A program made the translations under genes and the position numbers. The notes under the pieces were generated by a model, which was not told the origin of the DNA, searched no databases, and was given only the letters and a program-made list of their open reading frames with translations. A DNA stretch of 64,000 nucleotides from Chaetorhynchus papuensis. Lineage: Eukaryota; Chordata; Aves; Passeriformes; Rhipiduridae. Positions within the stretch are counted from its first letter, which is position 1. Each line of letters opens with the position of its first letter. The stretch lies in the NCBI GenBank assembly GCA_013396525.1, contig VWYX01000906.1, positions 1 through 64,000 on the forward strand, read 5' to 3'. Positions 35,621 through 48,200 of the stretch are shown piece by piece.

Positions 35621-38600
35621 AAAATATTTCTTTCCTCAACTAATCAGAAAATGTTTGGAATCCAAGCAAATAATTTTTCAGGCTTTTTTTAGTAAAAGAA
35701 AAGTGAATTTTGAAAGGAAGAACTAACTTCACAAAGGGATATTGGTGACATTTGCAGAATTGGGCAGAAAACGGGAGGTAGTCCATTTACATGCATTAAC
35801 TGTGGGTGAGGCTCTCATGCAAAATATAGGAACATATCCTTCAGGCTGGCAGCTGCCTGTTTAGGACCCAGGAAAGAAGGGTGGATGCTGAGTTATAGGA
35901 TCTCTCTTAATCACATGCATAAAACCTGTATTGCTTTTCAAGATAATTTATACAAATACAAGGGGACGATTTTAAGCTGAGGCCACTCATACTCTCAATT
36001 GCTACAGGGACAGGTGGAGGGATTGGAAAGACGAGATAGCTCTGAGCTCCCGCTCAGAGCCTGTACTGAAGTTTTCCAAGCAAACTGTAAAACAAACCAA
36101 TTATCATTCTCGTGTAACAAACAGCAGAGTCCAAACTCTCACAGATACTGCAGCAAGAGGGGAATGAGACAAGTCACTGCCGGAGGGTTCAAGCTTCAAT
36201 GGCCTGAGTTGATGGAGCTCTCTCCATGGCACTGTTACTGTGGTTAGGGCTTGTGGTTAGGGAGGGAGCATGATCAAAAACAGTGGGCCAACCTAAATAT
36301 CTCTGCACTGGCTGCTTCTGACCAAGATCAGTAGAGCTGTACCAATAACAAGAGGAAAGGTATTTTTACTGGCCTCGACATAAGAAGTGGTCATATGGAC
36401 ATCCAGGCTGTACATTTGCATTTGTTGTGCATAAGGGTTCTGACCTCTCCAAGATATCTGATCCAGTTTTCGAGTTTCAAGAGAGGTGAGTTGGGTTGCT
36501 TCAGATTAGGACGAAAATTTGAAATTTTAGATAGCCAATCAAATGGATGAGCTGAAACTCTAGGGATATTTCCCATTCAGGTTTTGTTAACAATCAAATT
36601 GGGAGAGAAATTTAAAAAGTACTAATATTTTTTTTCAATCTTATTAGAAAGAGCTGTTCCTTTTTTAAAAAATTAACATTTTCCAACAAGAGTTTGACTC
36701 TCTCCCCAGGAGTTTCAAACAAGACATCTTCGTATTCCCAAAATTTCAACTGTTCTGCCTGGAGAATTCCTTTGGGGAATTTGGGAATTGGCTGCTACAT
36801 ATCTCCTGACTGTAAAGTGCTGAGGAAAATTACTGAAAAATAAAGGGACTGATCTCCTTCCAAGACATCCAAAGTCATAGTCTCTTTCCTTCATTGCAGA
36901 GAAGTAATGTCCTGTTGATAAGGCCACCACTCTCACCAGAGACCTGTGAGTAATTTAGAGGGTTTAGATATTCTGGCCAATGTTCAGCTGGTGATATCCA
37001 GTGGAGCTTCAAAATCCCTTTAGGAGACCTATGCTGAGTCACAAAAATTGAAGACCTAGGAGGTGAGAAGAATACAGTGTGAATAAAGTGGTGATAAAAA
37101 ACGCCAGGACAGCCTCAAAGACTTTCCTTTATCCTGGACTGCAATACTTAGGAATGCAGCTTCACACTTGCCCCCAGCTGAATGTATTTTTATTTCTTTC
37201 TTCCAGCTCTTCCAAAACAATGACAGATAAATAGGTAAGTGCGATGCTGAGCAGGAAAAAAAAAAAGACAACAAAAATTAAAGAATGAGATCATCCGAGC
37301 AATCCTCCTGCTCAAGAGTGTGGATAGCATGAAAAAGTCACACATGCAGCAGTTGCATGGAGTGAGCTCAGGGAGGAGCCTGAAGAGGGTGTGTAGTGTG
37401 GCATTACATGATATGGGGTATCAGCGTGTCTGAGCAGCCAGAAGGAGCCTCTGCAGCACTGACTTACAGCAAAGGGTTTTGTCTGCTTTCTGCTCTCAGG
37501 AAGCCCAGCCATTTCTGTAGAGCTGATGGCAGTGGTAAAAAATGCCTTATTCGTACCCAGTAGCAATGTGATCACAAGATGGAGGTTTGGTGTAAAGAAG
37601 CAAGTACATGAAGGGCAGACCCTGTGCAACCTACACCTGGAGTAGATAATAAACTGGCTCTGAGGGAGAACATTTTATTCCTGCAGGGCTCAGGATGATG
37701 TATGAAACCACCAAAGATTACAGTCAGTGATGTCTTGGGAGTAATTTGATGTTTATGGTTAACCCTAACATTGCTTTTGTTTATAGACACTATTTCTACA
37801 GTAATTTTATCTTGTATGGCTTTTATGGAAACAAAAATTATCAGGCTACGGCTTTCATGGTACAGAGGGTGACATGGGTTTGATTTACACTTCATTATAA
37901 ACCAGTCCTACAAACATTACTCAGGTGCATAGTTCCTGTTTCCCTGGTGAAATTCACAAAGGAAGTGAGATAGTTTTGAGTTCGTGTATATGACCGGGTA
38001 GTCCATGTCAGACTCACCTAGCACCTCTGATGTTTGTGCATCCTTAGGCATCAGAATCTTTTCCTTGGAAAACTGCTTCCAGGAACAGGCTGGTTCCTCT
38101 GCGTTCTTACCCCTTAATTCTTACACATCAGGGTGCTGACCTTACAGCCCCTCTTTAGAAAGGGAAACAGAGATACTTTCTTTCACCCTTGAGTATCTCA
38201 TATGCTTTGAAATTGCGGTGAGTGAGACAGATTAACCACAGCCACAGCAGCAAAGTGAAATGACAGGCAGCACAAAATTGAGAATACTCTGCACGGTGCC
38301 ATGGGGTTGGATCCCCCTCCCACCCCTCGGGTCCTAGGTTTTTTTCCGGGTACAGACCTATGTACTCCACCCCAGTGAAGATCTGAGAAGCAAAATATAG
38401 CTGAAGGGAGTAATTAGGTTTAAATCCTGCTGTGTAGACGGGAAGCTTCTGAGGTGAGCTTTGAGCCTCACACAGTCCAAAGGATTTCCAGGAAAGTCCA
38501 TTCCCAAATTATCCCATCTATCTAACTGTCAACACTCTTGAAGAAGCATCCAGAAAATCTATGTGAATCATAATACTGAGCTGCAGTCAGGCCTTCAGCA

Positions 38601-39775
38601 ACAGTGAAGTCCATAAGGAAAAAAAATAATACTTCTGCTTTTCAAAGACAGTCATTAATTTCCATGCAACTGTTCAAAGCAAGGGGGAAAAAAAAAAAAA
38701 CCCTGTATTTTAAAATTTTGCCAATTTCTTAGCAAAAGCAGCTTTCCAGAATGAAAAGGCAGTTTCCCTGCTAGGAATAAAGTGCCTTTGGTTTTCCCAC
38801 AACCATTTTAAGGAGAAAAGATGGAAAGATTGTCAGATTTTTTTTTAATGGAAAACGGTAAAAATTGTACTTTCCATCTGCTTTACTGGAGGTGAGAATT
38901 CGTTGCTACACACATCTCTTTGGTGGCTACTTGGGGAGTCAGATGAAGAATTTACTGTTGATTCTCCCCCATCCCTAACGTGGTAGTGGGATTCTACTGG
39001 CCCTGGGGGGAAAATACAAATCTGTGGAGGGGTTGCTGGAAACTTCTAGTCCTGTCTGGACCTGAGGCATCACTGTCAAACAAAAGTGAAGCACCAGAGC
39101 TGAACTACGGTACCACACTGCACAGCTGTTAAACCACTTTACTGTGGCCTGGAGACTCAGGAATGGTTACTAATCCTCTTTACTGTGTCTCATGTTTAGA
39201 AAGGTACTCTGTCTTCATGGTACCTGGCATTGCTGTGGCTGCTGGGGTTTGTTATCTCTGGAGTAACCACGGGGCTGAGGAGGTGCAGGGTCTCATGCTT
39301 GACTCCGGTAAGCTGATGGGAAACAAGCCTCCCTAGGAGCCAGCACTCTGTAAAATGTCAATACAGCATTTCTGGAAGCCAGGATGTTATCTGAAGGGAG
39401 CCACTTGACTTCTTCCAAAGGTAATGCTTCCTCGTGTGAAGTTTCATTCCTGATTTATGGCCCGTGGTCTCTCCCCTGCAAGTGGATAAGGTGAGTGTGT
39501 ATTTAGGCCCAGCTGACCCCCATGTTTCTGTTTGGGTGTTGGCAGATTGCTGGGTGAGAAGGAAGACAGTAGAGTTTCACCTTCAGAGGTGCTTGAGTAT
39601 TCATAAAGTTGGAATCAGGGAGGAAAACAATTCCACCAGCAAGGAATCCTGGAATTAACTGAAGAAAATTTTTCTGGTTATGAAAAGTGCAGGAGGTGAG
39701 CGTTTCTGGTTGCTGTTAGCATGCAGCAAATTGAGGTATTGTAGTTTTATCTGTTACCAGAAAAGCCCTCTACTT
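35621..39775. other. Non-coding unique sequence
   Basis: No gene. Two GTGGTTAGGG copies near 36240-36264 are not a telomeric array. Frames of about 105 codons on the minus strand at 37312-37895 lack domains and splice context. Confidence 0.5.
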
Positions 39776-39799
39776 AAAAAAAAAAAAAAAAAAAAAAAA
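39776..39799 (+). repeat. Poly(A) run, 24 A
   Basis: Uninterrupted A run. The preceding 350 bases do not look like a processed transcript, and no target duplication is evident, so I call it simple sequence only. Confidence 0.9.
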
Positions 39800-41849
39800 G
39801 TAGCAGCCCCACCGTCTCATTTTTAACAAGGACCAGCTGAAAAATGAAGGCAAGCAGCACACAGACCATCTTATGTCTGCCAATTCATTTCCTGGCCCTG
39901 AAAGAGAAAAAAAAAAGAAAAGGAGAAAAAAATCCTCTTGTTTCCTCTCATGCAGGCCAAACATGGCAAAGCACCAGGGGAATTCTGAATGGAATCAATT
40001 GCACTTGTTACTAACTGAGTTTTCTTTTATTCTTATATTACCAAGGCCTGGATATTCAGCTGCAAGCAATTATAATGAAGAGTTACTGAGTAATGGTTTC
40101 CAGATTGCTCCATGATGGGGCATTAATTGAAAGGGACAATTTAAGAGCTTAGGCCATGTAAATGCATTTCTTATTCTGTCAGATCGAGAAATTTCTGCAT
40201 GCAAGAGGCTGAAATGCTCAGAACTGATAAAGACTTAATAGTAGCCACTTAAATGAACATTTGGAAAAGGGATTTTACATTTAAGGAATCAAGAATAATT
40301 AAAATAAAGTAGAGAGTCGGGGCTTTATTAGGAGTCAGAATGTGAATGTTATCAGCAGCCTGGTAATTCAGTGTGGGGTTACATGAAATTTCCACAGGGG
40401 AGGGTGACAAGGTTTGGTTTCTTATCCCTCTGTCTAATCTCACATCAGTCCTTGACTCTCCTGAGTGAAAGGCCCTTTTGAGCACCAAATAATCAAAGGC
40501 AAAATTCCCTATAAAGTTAGCAGGATGAGTTCAGAAAGATAACATTGCATTCCTGAATATCTACCCTTTTCTAAATGTCACTTAAGAGGAAGTACTTCCA
40601 TATTGGGAAGCTGATTCCAAATAAAACAATTAGCTTCAAGTGTGACAGTCGATAAATGAGATTTTTAATTCTACTATGGCCAAGCAAACATAAATGAAAA
40701 ATATCCCTTGGAAAACACTACTAAAACCCAGGATTTTTTTGTTGCAGTGAAGGGATGAAGTCCTGGAATTTGCAAGCTGTCCAAGCAATAATATTCTCAT
40801 GGTATAACTGATGTTTCACAGATTTTATATAAATATTTGTCTGCACTTAACTATGAAATCAAACCCTTCTTTTTTTTCCTTCCATGGATATTTTATTGCC
40901 TTAGCTATTGTTAGAGATAATAAATGCAAAATACATTTAACCTAGATTAGTGAGTCTTCCTCAGTATTTCATAAATCCGTATTAAACAACAAATTACTAC
41001 TAATTGAGAGAAATGTTTCCTCTCCTAAAACATTCAGTCACTTACAGGAATAATTCTGGTAAGAAGGTGGGAGAAGGGAGTTTATGTCTCGGACATTTGC
41101 CATTATGTAGCTTGAGCAGATGGAAGCCCAGCCACTTGTGATTAAATCACTGGAATGAAGACGGACATCCCTGAAATGGTGGTTCATCATGTGCCCAATC
41201 CCACTTGAAGAGCAGCCCCCCTGAAGCAAGCCACAGCCTGCCAGAGAGCTATTAGTAAGATGCCTGGGGCTGAAAATATAAACACCTTGAAAGTGGGTGG
41301 TCAGTTCAGGTCAGGCTTAGGGTTGATTCACAGGCACTAAATTAATCTGTAAAAAGGGATGTTGCTCGCCTGCAGCCTGGGAAGCAGGGAAGTGCATTGC
41401 GTGCCAGTTCTTTGGCTCTTACAAACAAGCAGGCCAGGCAAGAGTCCGTGTTTCACCATCTGATACAAAAGCAAACTGAAAATGCGGGCAGAAGTGAAAT
41501 AGCTGTCCTGCTCAACCACATAGCAAAATCCTCTGGGGTTCCCTGATGCACCTTCTCATGGAGTCGTCTTCCCCTCCACTGCCCTGTGTCACTGTTCACC
41601 TTCCCTTCCAGCTGCAGGGACAGACTTGGGTCAGGGTGACAGGGAAATCCTACTGACCTGGGAGCACCTGCAGGGGCTGTGTCCAGCCACGTGGGACCAG
41701 GCAGGGCTGGAACCATCCCTCCCTGCTGCAGTCCTGGAACCTTGATTATGCAGGTGGTGGTCGCCAGCTGGTTGCTCTTGTCAGAGTGGCTGCAAGATGT
41801 AATTCAGAATTAGACTGAGATGCATCCAATGCACCTTTGTACCTGACAT
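39800..41849. other. Non-coding sequence, part enhancer-like
   Basis: No gene. The part from about 39990 to 40260 is unique, AT-rich and rich in ATTA/ATGCAT motifs (GGGGCATTAATTGAAAG, ATGTAAATGCATTTC), a weak candidate conserved element. The part from 41450 to 41720 is more GC-rich, with chance frames on the minus strand. Confidence 0.4.
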
Positions 41850-42089
41850 TGATGCCTTAGGTTTTAACTTTTATATTTTTCAAATCCTGTACTGCTTAGT
41901 GTGTAACTCTGAAGTGTCTTGCAGCCTGTTAATTTCTGCTCTCTCGTGCTAGGTAGACATAAAAAAACTTCTCTGTGCCTGCTCTTCAAGGACACCCAGA
42001 CCATCCTGGGCCCAAAAAGTTTAAACCTAAGAGCCTCTAAGGGGGAATTACATCATTAAACTGAAGCTTTAATTGGAGAATTAAATGGT

Positions 42090-42097
42090 ATGCAAAT
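42090..42097 (+). promoter_or_regulatory. POU octamer in LTR
   Basis: Perfect ATGCAAAT upstream of the TATA box, at the same place as in copy 1. Confidence 0.6.
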
Positions 42098-42107
42098 GAA
42101 CCAAACC

Positions 42108-42114
42108 TATAAAA
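42108..42114 (+). promoter_or_regulatory. LTR TATA box
   Basis: TATAAAA within CCTATAAAAATG, the position-equivalent of the copy 1 TATA box. Confidence 0.7.
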
Positions 42115-42204
42115 ATGTGAAGAACTTGTGACCTGTCGTCCATCTTGGGGTCCATTTTGGCAGCAGCCTCTGGCTCCCCAGGGTGTACCTTTGAAGGCCT
42201 TTCA

Positions 42205-42210
42205 AATAAA
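42205..42210 (+). terminator. LTR polyadenylation signal
   Basis: AATAAA in the same context as copy 1, followed by a T-rich stretch. Confidence 0.65.
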
Positions 42211-42273
42211 TACCCACCTTTATTCCCTTACTCCTGTCTAGTCTCTGTTTTTAGGAGGCCTCTTAAGGCATCA

Positions 42274-45200
42274 ACATGGTAAAGGGTTGGCATGGTCCTT
42301 CATAGGAACGACCTTGCAAATGAAGCAAAGTGAAGCATTTACATGCTGTAAATTATACAGAAACCTGGCAGGGGCCAGGACTGACTACAAACACAGCTGA
42401 AACAGAAGATACCTGGCAAAATGGCCCTTGTTTCCCTGCAGGATTCACATGTGGCAGGTGCTGGAAGAGCAGGAAGGGATAGGGAGCAATGGCGAAGTGG
42501 TTACCCCCAGGACCACAGGAGAAGGGTACCATTCACTTGCCAGGAAAAGAAATTGTCCAGCCTGGCTGTCCCACCTCAGGACCTCCATCCCTGCTCCACT
42601 GCTTCCCTGCCTGCTCCCAGCTCCTGCTCCTCAACATGGCAAAACCTCCAATTCCCTGCACTGATGGGAAGCCCTGAGTGAGCTCTGTGGGGGATGCACA
42701 CAAAAGCCCTGTCAAAGAGTGGTGAGGTGGACAAAAAAACCCCAGTACACTCCATACCCCAATGCATCCAGGTCTCTGCACCACGGTGTGCCCTGGGATG
42801 GCTGCCTGGGAGCTGCGTGTTTGGTGGTTTTGGCCTCTCTGCCCCTCCCTCTGGCACTGGATGTTCCTGACGTGGTGAAGATCCTTGATCAGCACCACAG
42901 AAGTTGTGGGAGAAAAGTCTGGGAAATACAGGGCAGAGACAGGCTGGCCTTTTTTGGGGTCAGTATGATTAACCAAATATATCTGTATTCAACTAACACC
43001 TGGAGAAGAAAGGGTGCATAGTGCTGCTTCACAGAAGCCACAGGACAGCAGGTTACTGCAGAATAGGAAATTTAGGAAGGCTTTCCCTATTCCCCTCAAA
43101 AACGTATTTATGTTCAGTAGGAGGGCTTCTCTTTAAATTGATGCCATGGCTTTATTCATTGATTAATAAACTTAGACCTGGAATTGCTCCTGCCTACAAC
43201 TAGTTAGAAATTCATCCAGCAAACCCACACATATAGAAAATAAATTAATTTTTTTTACTGCTTTACTATTAAAAGCATAGGAAAACATTGTTTGGGAATA
43301 AATAATAGCATCATTAAAAATAGCTTGGGGGGGGGGGGTGTTCTTGTTTATCAGTTTAGGTTTCACCCCCAAGTCCACCTCCACTTTGAAATGTAACACG
43401 TCATTAAGGAATTTGTAGTTACAAAGTACAGACACTTGCCCCTGACAGCAAGCATGGCCACTTCTGTTCACAGAGCAAAACCACAACCACTCCTTCCACC
43501 TTGCCCCTACTCCAAAACAACAAAAATCCTGATTAACAGCCAGGATCAATATGGCAGCCAACCAAAACACTATCCAACGTAAAGTTTGGTCAAGCTATAA
43601 AACTGCCAGCAAAAAACCCAGAAGCAAACCTTGACGCTGAATTTTTAAGTTTAGAATAATAGTCTAAACCCAGAGAAATATGAATCTGATAACCACTAAG
43701 GAAGGAGTCTGGGATTTTCATTAGTCACTTGCATGGAGGGGTTGGTGTTGCCGGTGGGAGGTGGGATGCATAACAGCACGGTGGTGAAATGTAAAAAAGG
43801 GGCAGAATGGTTCTAATCCTGAGAAGGAAAAGGGAGGGGGAAAGTGTATTTGTTTTTTTAAAGGCAATTTTACATCAAATCACACCAGCAGCTGAAAGAC
43901 TCGCTGTTGTTGCAAGTTCTAGGCCAGGCCAGTGTGATATGGCATAAAAGTTTTTCTGTTTTTGTAAGGAGAATGGGTGTGTGCTCAGTGCCCACAGAAT
44001 TTAATGGACTGTACACAAAGTAATTTTTCCCTCAACTACTCAGCATTTAATTTATTTATTTTTTTTTTAAGGAAAAGCCTGTGACCCCCTGATATAAGGA
44101 GAAGTCAAATGCCTCAAGGTAAACCAAATAATTAGACGGATATTTCCTTTGCTTTAAAAATTTCACTAAGAAAAGAAACCAACCCACAAAAAACCCTCAA
44201 GCCTCCAAAAAACTTGGAGGTGTTTTTTTCTGGTTGAAAGGATCATTGCATAATTGGCCCTTATGCGTCTTAACTTTGTGAAACTCAGGTTTTAGTCATG
44301 GTTAGCCTTTCTGAAAAATAACAGTAGTAATAACAGCAGTGGCAGATTTAACCACAAGCAGACGGGACGTTGCCTCATGGCCCTGTAATGAGCATAGGTT
44401 ATTTTGGTTGCTATTTTCTGCTCTGCAAAGGACTTGAAAGCACTCATACATAACTCCTGGCACCAATCCATACCGTAAATAATACTTCCAATGTAGCCAA
44501 ATATGAATTGCTCACCTAGGCAGGATTAAACCATTCATTGTCTACCTGCTGCATGTATGTGTACAGAGGTGCAGATGGAAGTACAGGTGTTGATTTTCCA
44601 TGGATCTACATATCTTTCCTATGGTCATAACACACTGGTGATAGGGAATGTGATTGTTATCTGTGATTTTTGCAGTGAACCACAGAAGTCCTCTCTTCAT
44701 GTTACACAGCGTCGTGCCAGACTGTTTATGCACCATTTCCTAAAGCTCTAAAACTTGGCTCTGGTATTTAAAGGCCAAAGCACGAGCTGCTTTTAGTGTA
44801 ACAAAGCTGATGAAATCTTTTTATTGAGGCTTTTTAGGTACACTTTGAGGGTTTCTTTAAAAATAAAATCCATTCACACCTAATTAGTGAGATTTGTTCT
44901 TGAGAGAAAAAATGGGGAAAGAGTAATACGCTATACTGGGGGGGAATCAAATAAAAATTTTTTATGTGTGTGAATTATATTTTATGTCATTTTCTTTATA
45001 AAACTTGACCTCACTGGATACTCAGGAAAAGCAAGCTAGGAACTAACACATTACATATTTCAGATAATATGTTGTGTGCAGTTCAGTTGTGCTGAAACAC
45101 AGACAGCTCAAAGGAACCATCAGCTCCCTCTCACCTCAGAGATCTTCAAAGGCAGTTACAAACAGATCCCCAGATTTCTGAAGATGCTATTATTTGATAA

Positions 45201-48200
45201 CTGGGTGCTAGATAACAGTACCTATACAGCCTCCATTTGCCTCACAGTATCTGTTCTGTGAGGGCAAGAGTAGCTTGCACAATTGGTCCTGAGCAACCAA
45301 AACTGCACAACTACTGTATTTGGATTTGCTGGATAAAACCGGAAGGTTCAGAGGTCTCTGTGTAACTTCTCACGGTATTCATTCATACTAAATTGTTCCA
45401 TTTTTATAGAAAAACTATGAAGACCTTTTCTACAACATTTTCAAAGCCATCCTGTAAGGTTTAATAAAGTCACACTATGGGCTGTTCCACATTAGTTTAC
45501 AGATCTTACTCATCCTCTACTCAATGCCACAGTATTTTTTGGTAAAGTGGCAGAAAGTGGTTTCTGTGCCAATACAAAATCCCATGGCTTTACAACAGGA
45601 ATTTAAGGTGTAGAAGATGAAACTGCAGTGCTGATGACGAAACCCTGACCGTAATAACTGCAGTCACCTCGGGCAACACTCCAGGAAAAGTGAGGAATTG
45701 AGGAAAAAGTGGAATATGTCCCAGGAAGATGACTTGTCTCCAGGGTTTCATCTGTCTCTGTACTTCTCACCTAGCCTGACACAGAATGTAGGAAGGACAA
45801 ACACAATCCTGGAGCTGTATCATGATGTTATACTATCCTGTTTACCTATCAAACTCTGTTCTCAAGCCCATAGACACTTTCCAAGAACAATATTCTTTCC
45901 TAGAACATCTCTATCCCACTGAAGGCTTTCAAAGAAGAGCTGTGACATTGACACTGGCAGCTGCAGAGGTGTGAGCACATTTCTGCCAAAGGGCTGCTGG
46001 AGATGATCAGTGTAATAAATTGTTTCTTCTTATTATAAACCAGAAAGAAATAAGACATCAGGTGAATGTTTTCTTCTTTCTTTTCAATGAGGAAAATGCA
46101 CCAGAATGAAAGGACTACCAATACCAGGGCCCAACACAAGTAAAATAACAATTATGGTAAAAATGCATTTGTCTGTCTAGTGAGGCTCCTAAGGCATCTG
46201 TGACAGTCAGAGGCAATGGTCAAGGCTGGGGCATCACGTAGCAGATGGTGACTAAGTTGGCCTGTAGCCAAGCTACATATCTTCCCTATCAGCTATGGAA
46301 CGTCTTCAGGATGAGTATGTTCATCATCGTTCTGTGAGAGTTAGGCACAAGGAAATCCAAAGATTTGCAGAAATCTTAGGGTAGGTCTCTGACCACACAA
46401 GAAGGTCTGGGTGAATTAACCCGTTCTTATCTCAGGGAAAAAATTAAGAATGGTATTTTTATTTTAAAAGCAGTTTGGAAAATATCTCCACTAGTATCTA
46501 CAACTGGAGGCAGCAGGGTCATCAAGTATGTTAGTAGTGAGTGAGCAACTTTCTTGGAAAACACCTGTGGATGACAGCCATTCCACCCCACCTCCCAGAA
46601 AACCTGACACTTGGATGGCCACCTCTCAAAGAATCCAAAGCAGCTGCAGGCCAGCAAGACTGAGCTGAACACAAGCTTCTGCTAACCCTACTGGAAACTG
46701 TGTCACTTGATTATCACCTGACAGAAGGTAACTTTATAGGAGAGTTTCCAGCCCACACCTACTGGGTACCCTGGGGCCATTCCTTGCAAAAGGTGCACCA
46801 GAGGCCGTGTGTGTCACTGGCAGCTGATGGCAAGAGCTCCCGCTCACCTCCCCAGCATCCACTGGGAAATTATTGTCTTGGGTGTGGGTCATCCCACAGA
46901 CCCGTTGACTTGTGCTTGGCCTTGGAGATTTTTTCCTTTATGGAATGGCACAAGAGAAGCCTCCAGTATGACAAATTCTGCCTTAAATTACATAATATGC
47001 CCCCTTAAACCAGATAATCTTCCAAAAGCCTTAAGGATCATTCAGATACATGTAGAAAGGCCAGAATTTGCTAGTGACTACTGGGGTCTGATCCTGGTCC
47101 TGGGGGACAGTTCCTGTGCTCAAAGTGCTCAGAGACCCACTGTTAGCTGCATTAAATGGCACTGTGACAGCAAGGTCCATTCCCACATTTCTGAGTGGAA
47201 GCATTAACGAGGACTGCATCTATACAGTGCTACACGTGTTTCAGAGGCACTTGCAAGTGCAGCAATGGAGTTAAACTTCTGCCCTGCAAAATCTCAGCTT
47301 TATGAAGTTTTGCATTGCAAATCTTCCACCAGAATATCCAAATTCAAGCATATATTTTAGTAGGTGATGACACATCTTGTGTAATATACCTCTCCAATGT
47401 GAAACCAGTGCAATAAAATAAAATACTCACAGAAAAATCTTGCTATTGTACTTTATTCCTCCCATGGAGAAAAGTACATTAGAACTTTCCTTGCCTTGTT
47501 CTTTACCAAGGCTATTGGTTGGTATTACATGGATTAGAGATTTATCAATCTCCTCCCATCAAATATTTTCTCTGGTTTTACAGAAAAAAACCTTTTCAGC
47601 AGCTAAGCTTGTGCAGACCTTGTGTAAGTTTATGAGAGACAAATAGTGTATGCAAGGATGCTAGCAAACTAACTTCACACAAAACCTCAGATATCTTTCA
47701 TTAGACTTGGATATTTACTAATGCATAGACAGGTACACAGCCCCCAGTGGGGAACCCAAGGGTGAAAAGCACCCACAGACCAAAATCTTCACATAGGCTT
47801 CACAGCTGTTGGATCACACAATCACTTTCTGCTGGGGAAAATAATAGCAATAATAATAATAATATTAACAACAATGAATGATTGTCATGGCTTCTTCTAG
47901 TTATATAACATCTATAACATCCAGTGTGCAATCTGAGCGTGTTCATCTTCCCTTAGGAGATGCCTGTACAGACAAGCTTTAGTGCTACTTTATGAGAAAA
48001 TCATAAACTGCATTGGAAACTTCTTCCAGGAGCAGGCATTCTTATGCTATACCCCTCTGTTAAGATCAGTGATGGCCCTTTCAAATGAGATGTCCCTTAC
48101 AGAAATTTCATTTCAGGAACCATTGAGACTATACCAAAACTCAGTCTCTCCCATCGCTCCACAGGAGCATTGCAACCCACAAGGGCAGTCAGCCCTCCAG

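Larger units (their letters stand above)
41850..42273 (+). mobile_element. Endogenous retrovirus solo LTR, copy 2
   Basis: This 424-bp element has the same ends (TGATGCCTTA ... TAAGGCATCA) and the same order of octamer (42090-42097), TATA box (42108-42114) and AATAAA (42205-42210) as copy 1. The flanking 4-mers are identical (ACAT at 41846-41849 and 42274-42277), a clean 4-bp target-site duplication. That fixes the boundaries and shows an independent insertion. By eye the two LTRs differ at about 27-30 positions plus two small indels, roughly 7%. No internal retroviral sequence follows, so it is a solo LTR. A gammaretrovirus-like class I origin is suggested by the 4-bp duplication. Confidence 0.92.

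Noticed and set aside
36236..36268. Two GTGGTTAGGG units considered as interstitial telomere repeat
   Set aside because: Only two TTAGGG cores, not in tandem hexamer register.
39400..39799. A24 run considered as the tail of a processed pseudogene
   Set aside because: The upstream sequence does not read as a transcript, has no AATAAA close to the tail and shows no flanking target duplication.
42533..42976. 147-codon minus-strand frame
   Set aside because: The region is GC-rich and open on both strands. The product is compositionally biased without a domain.
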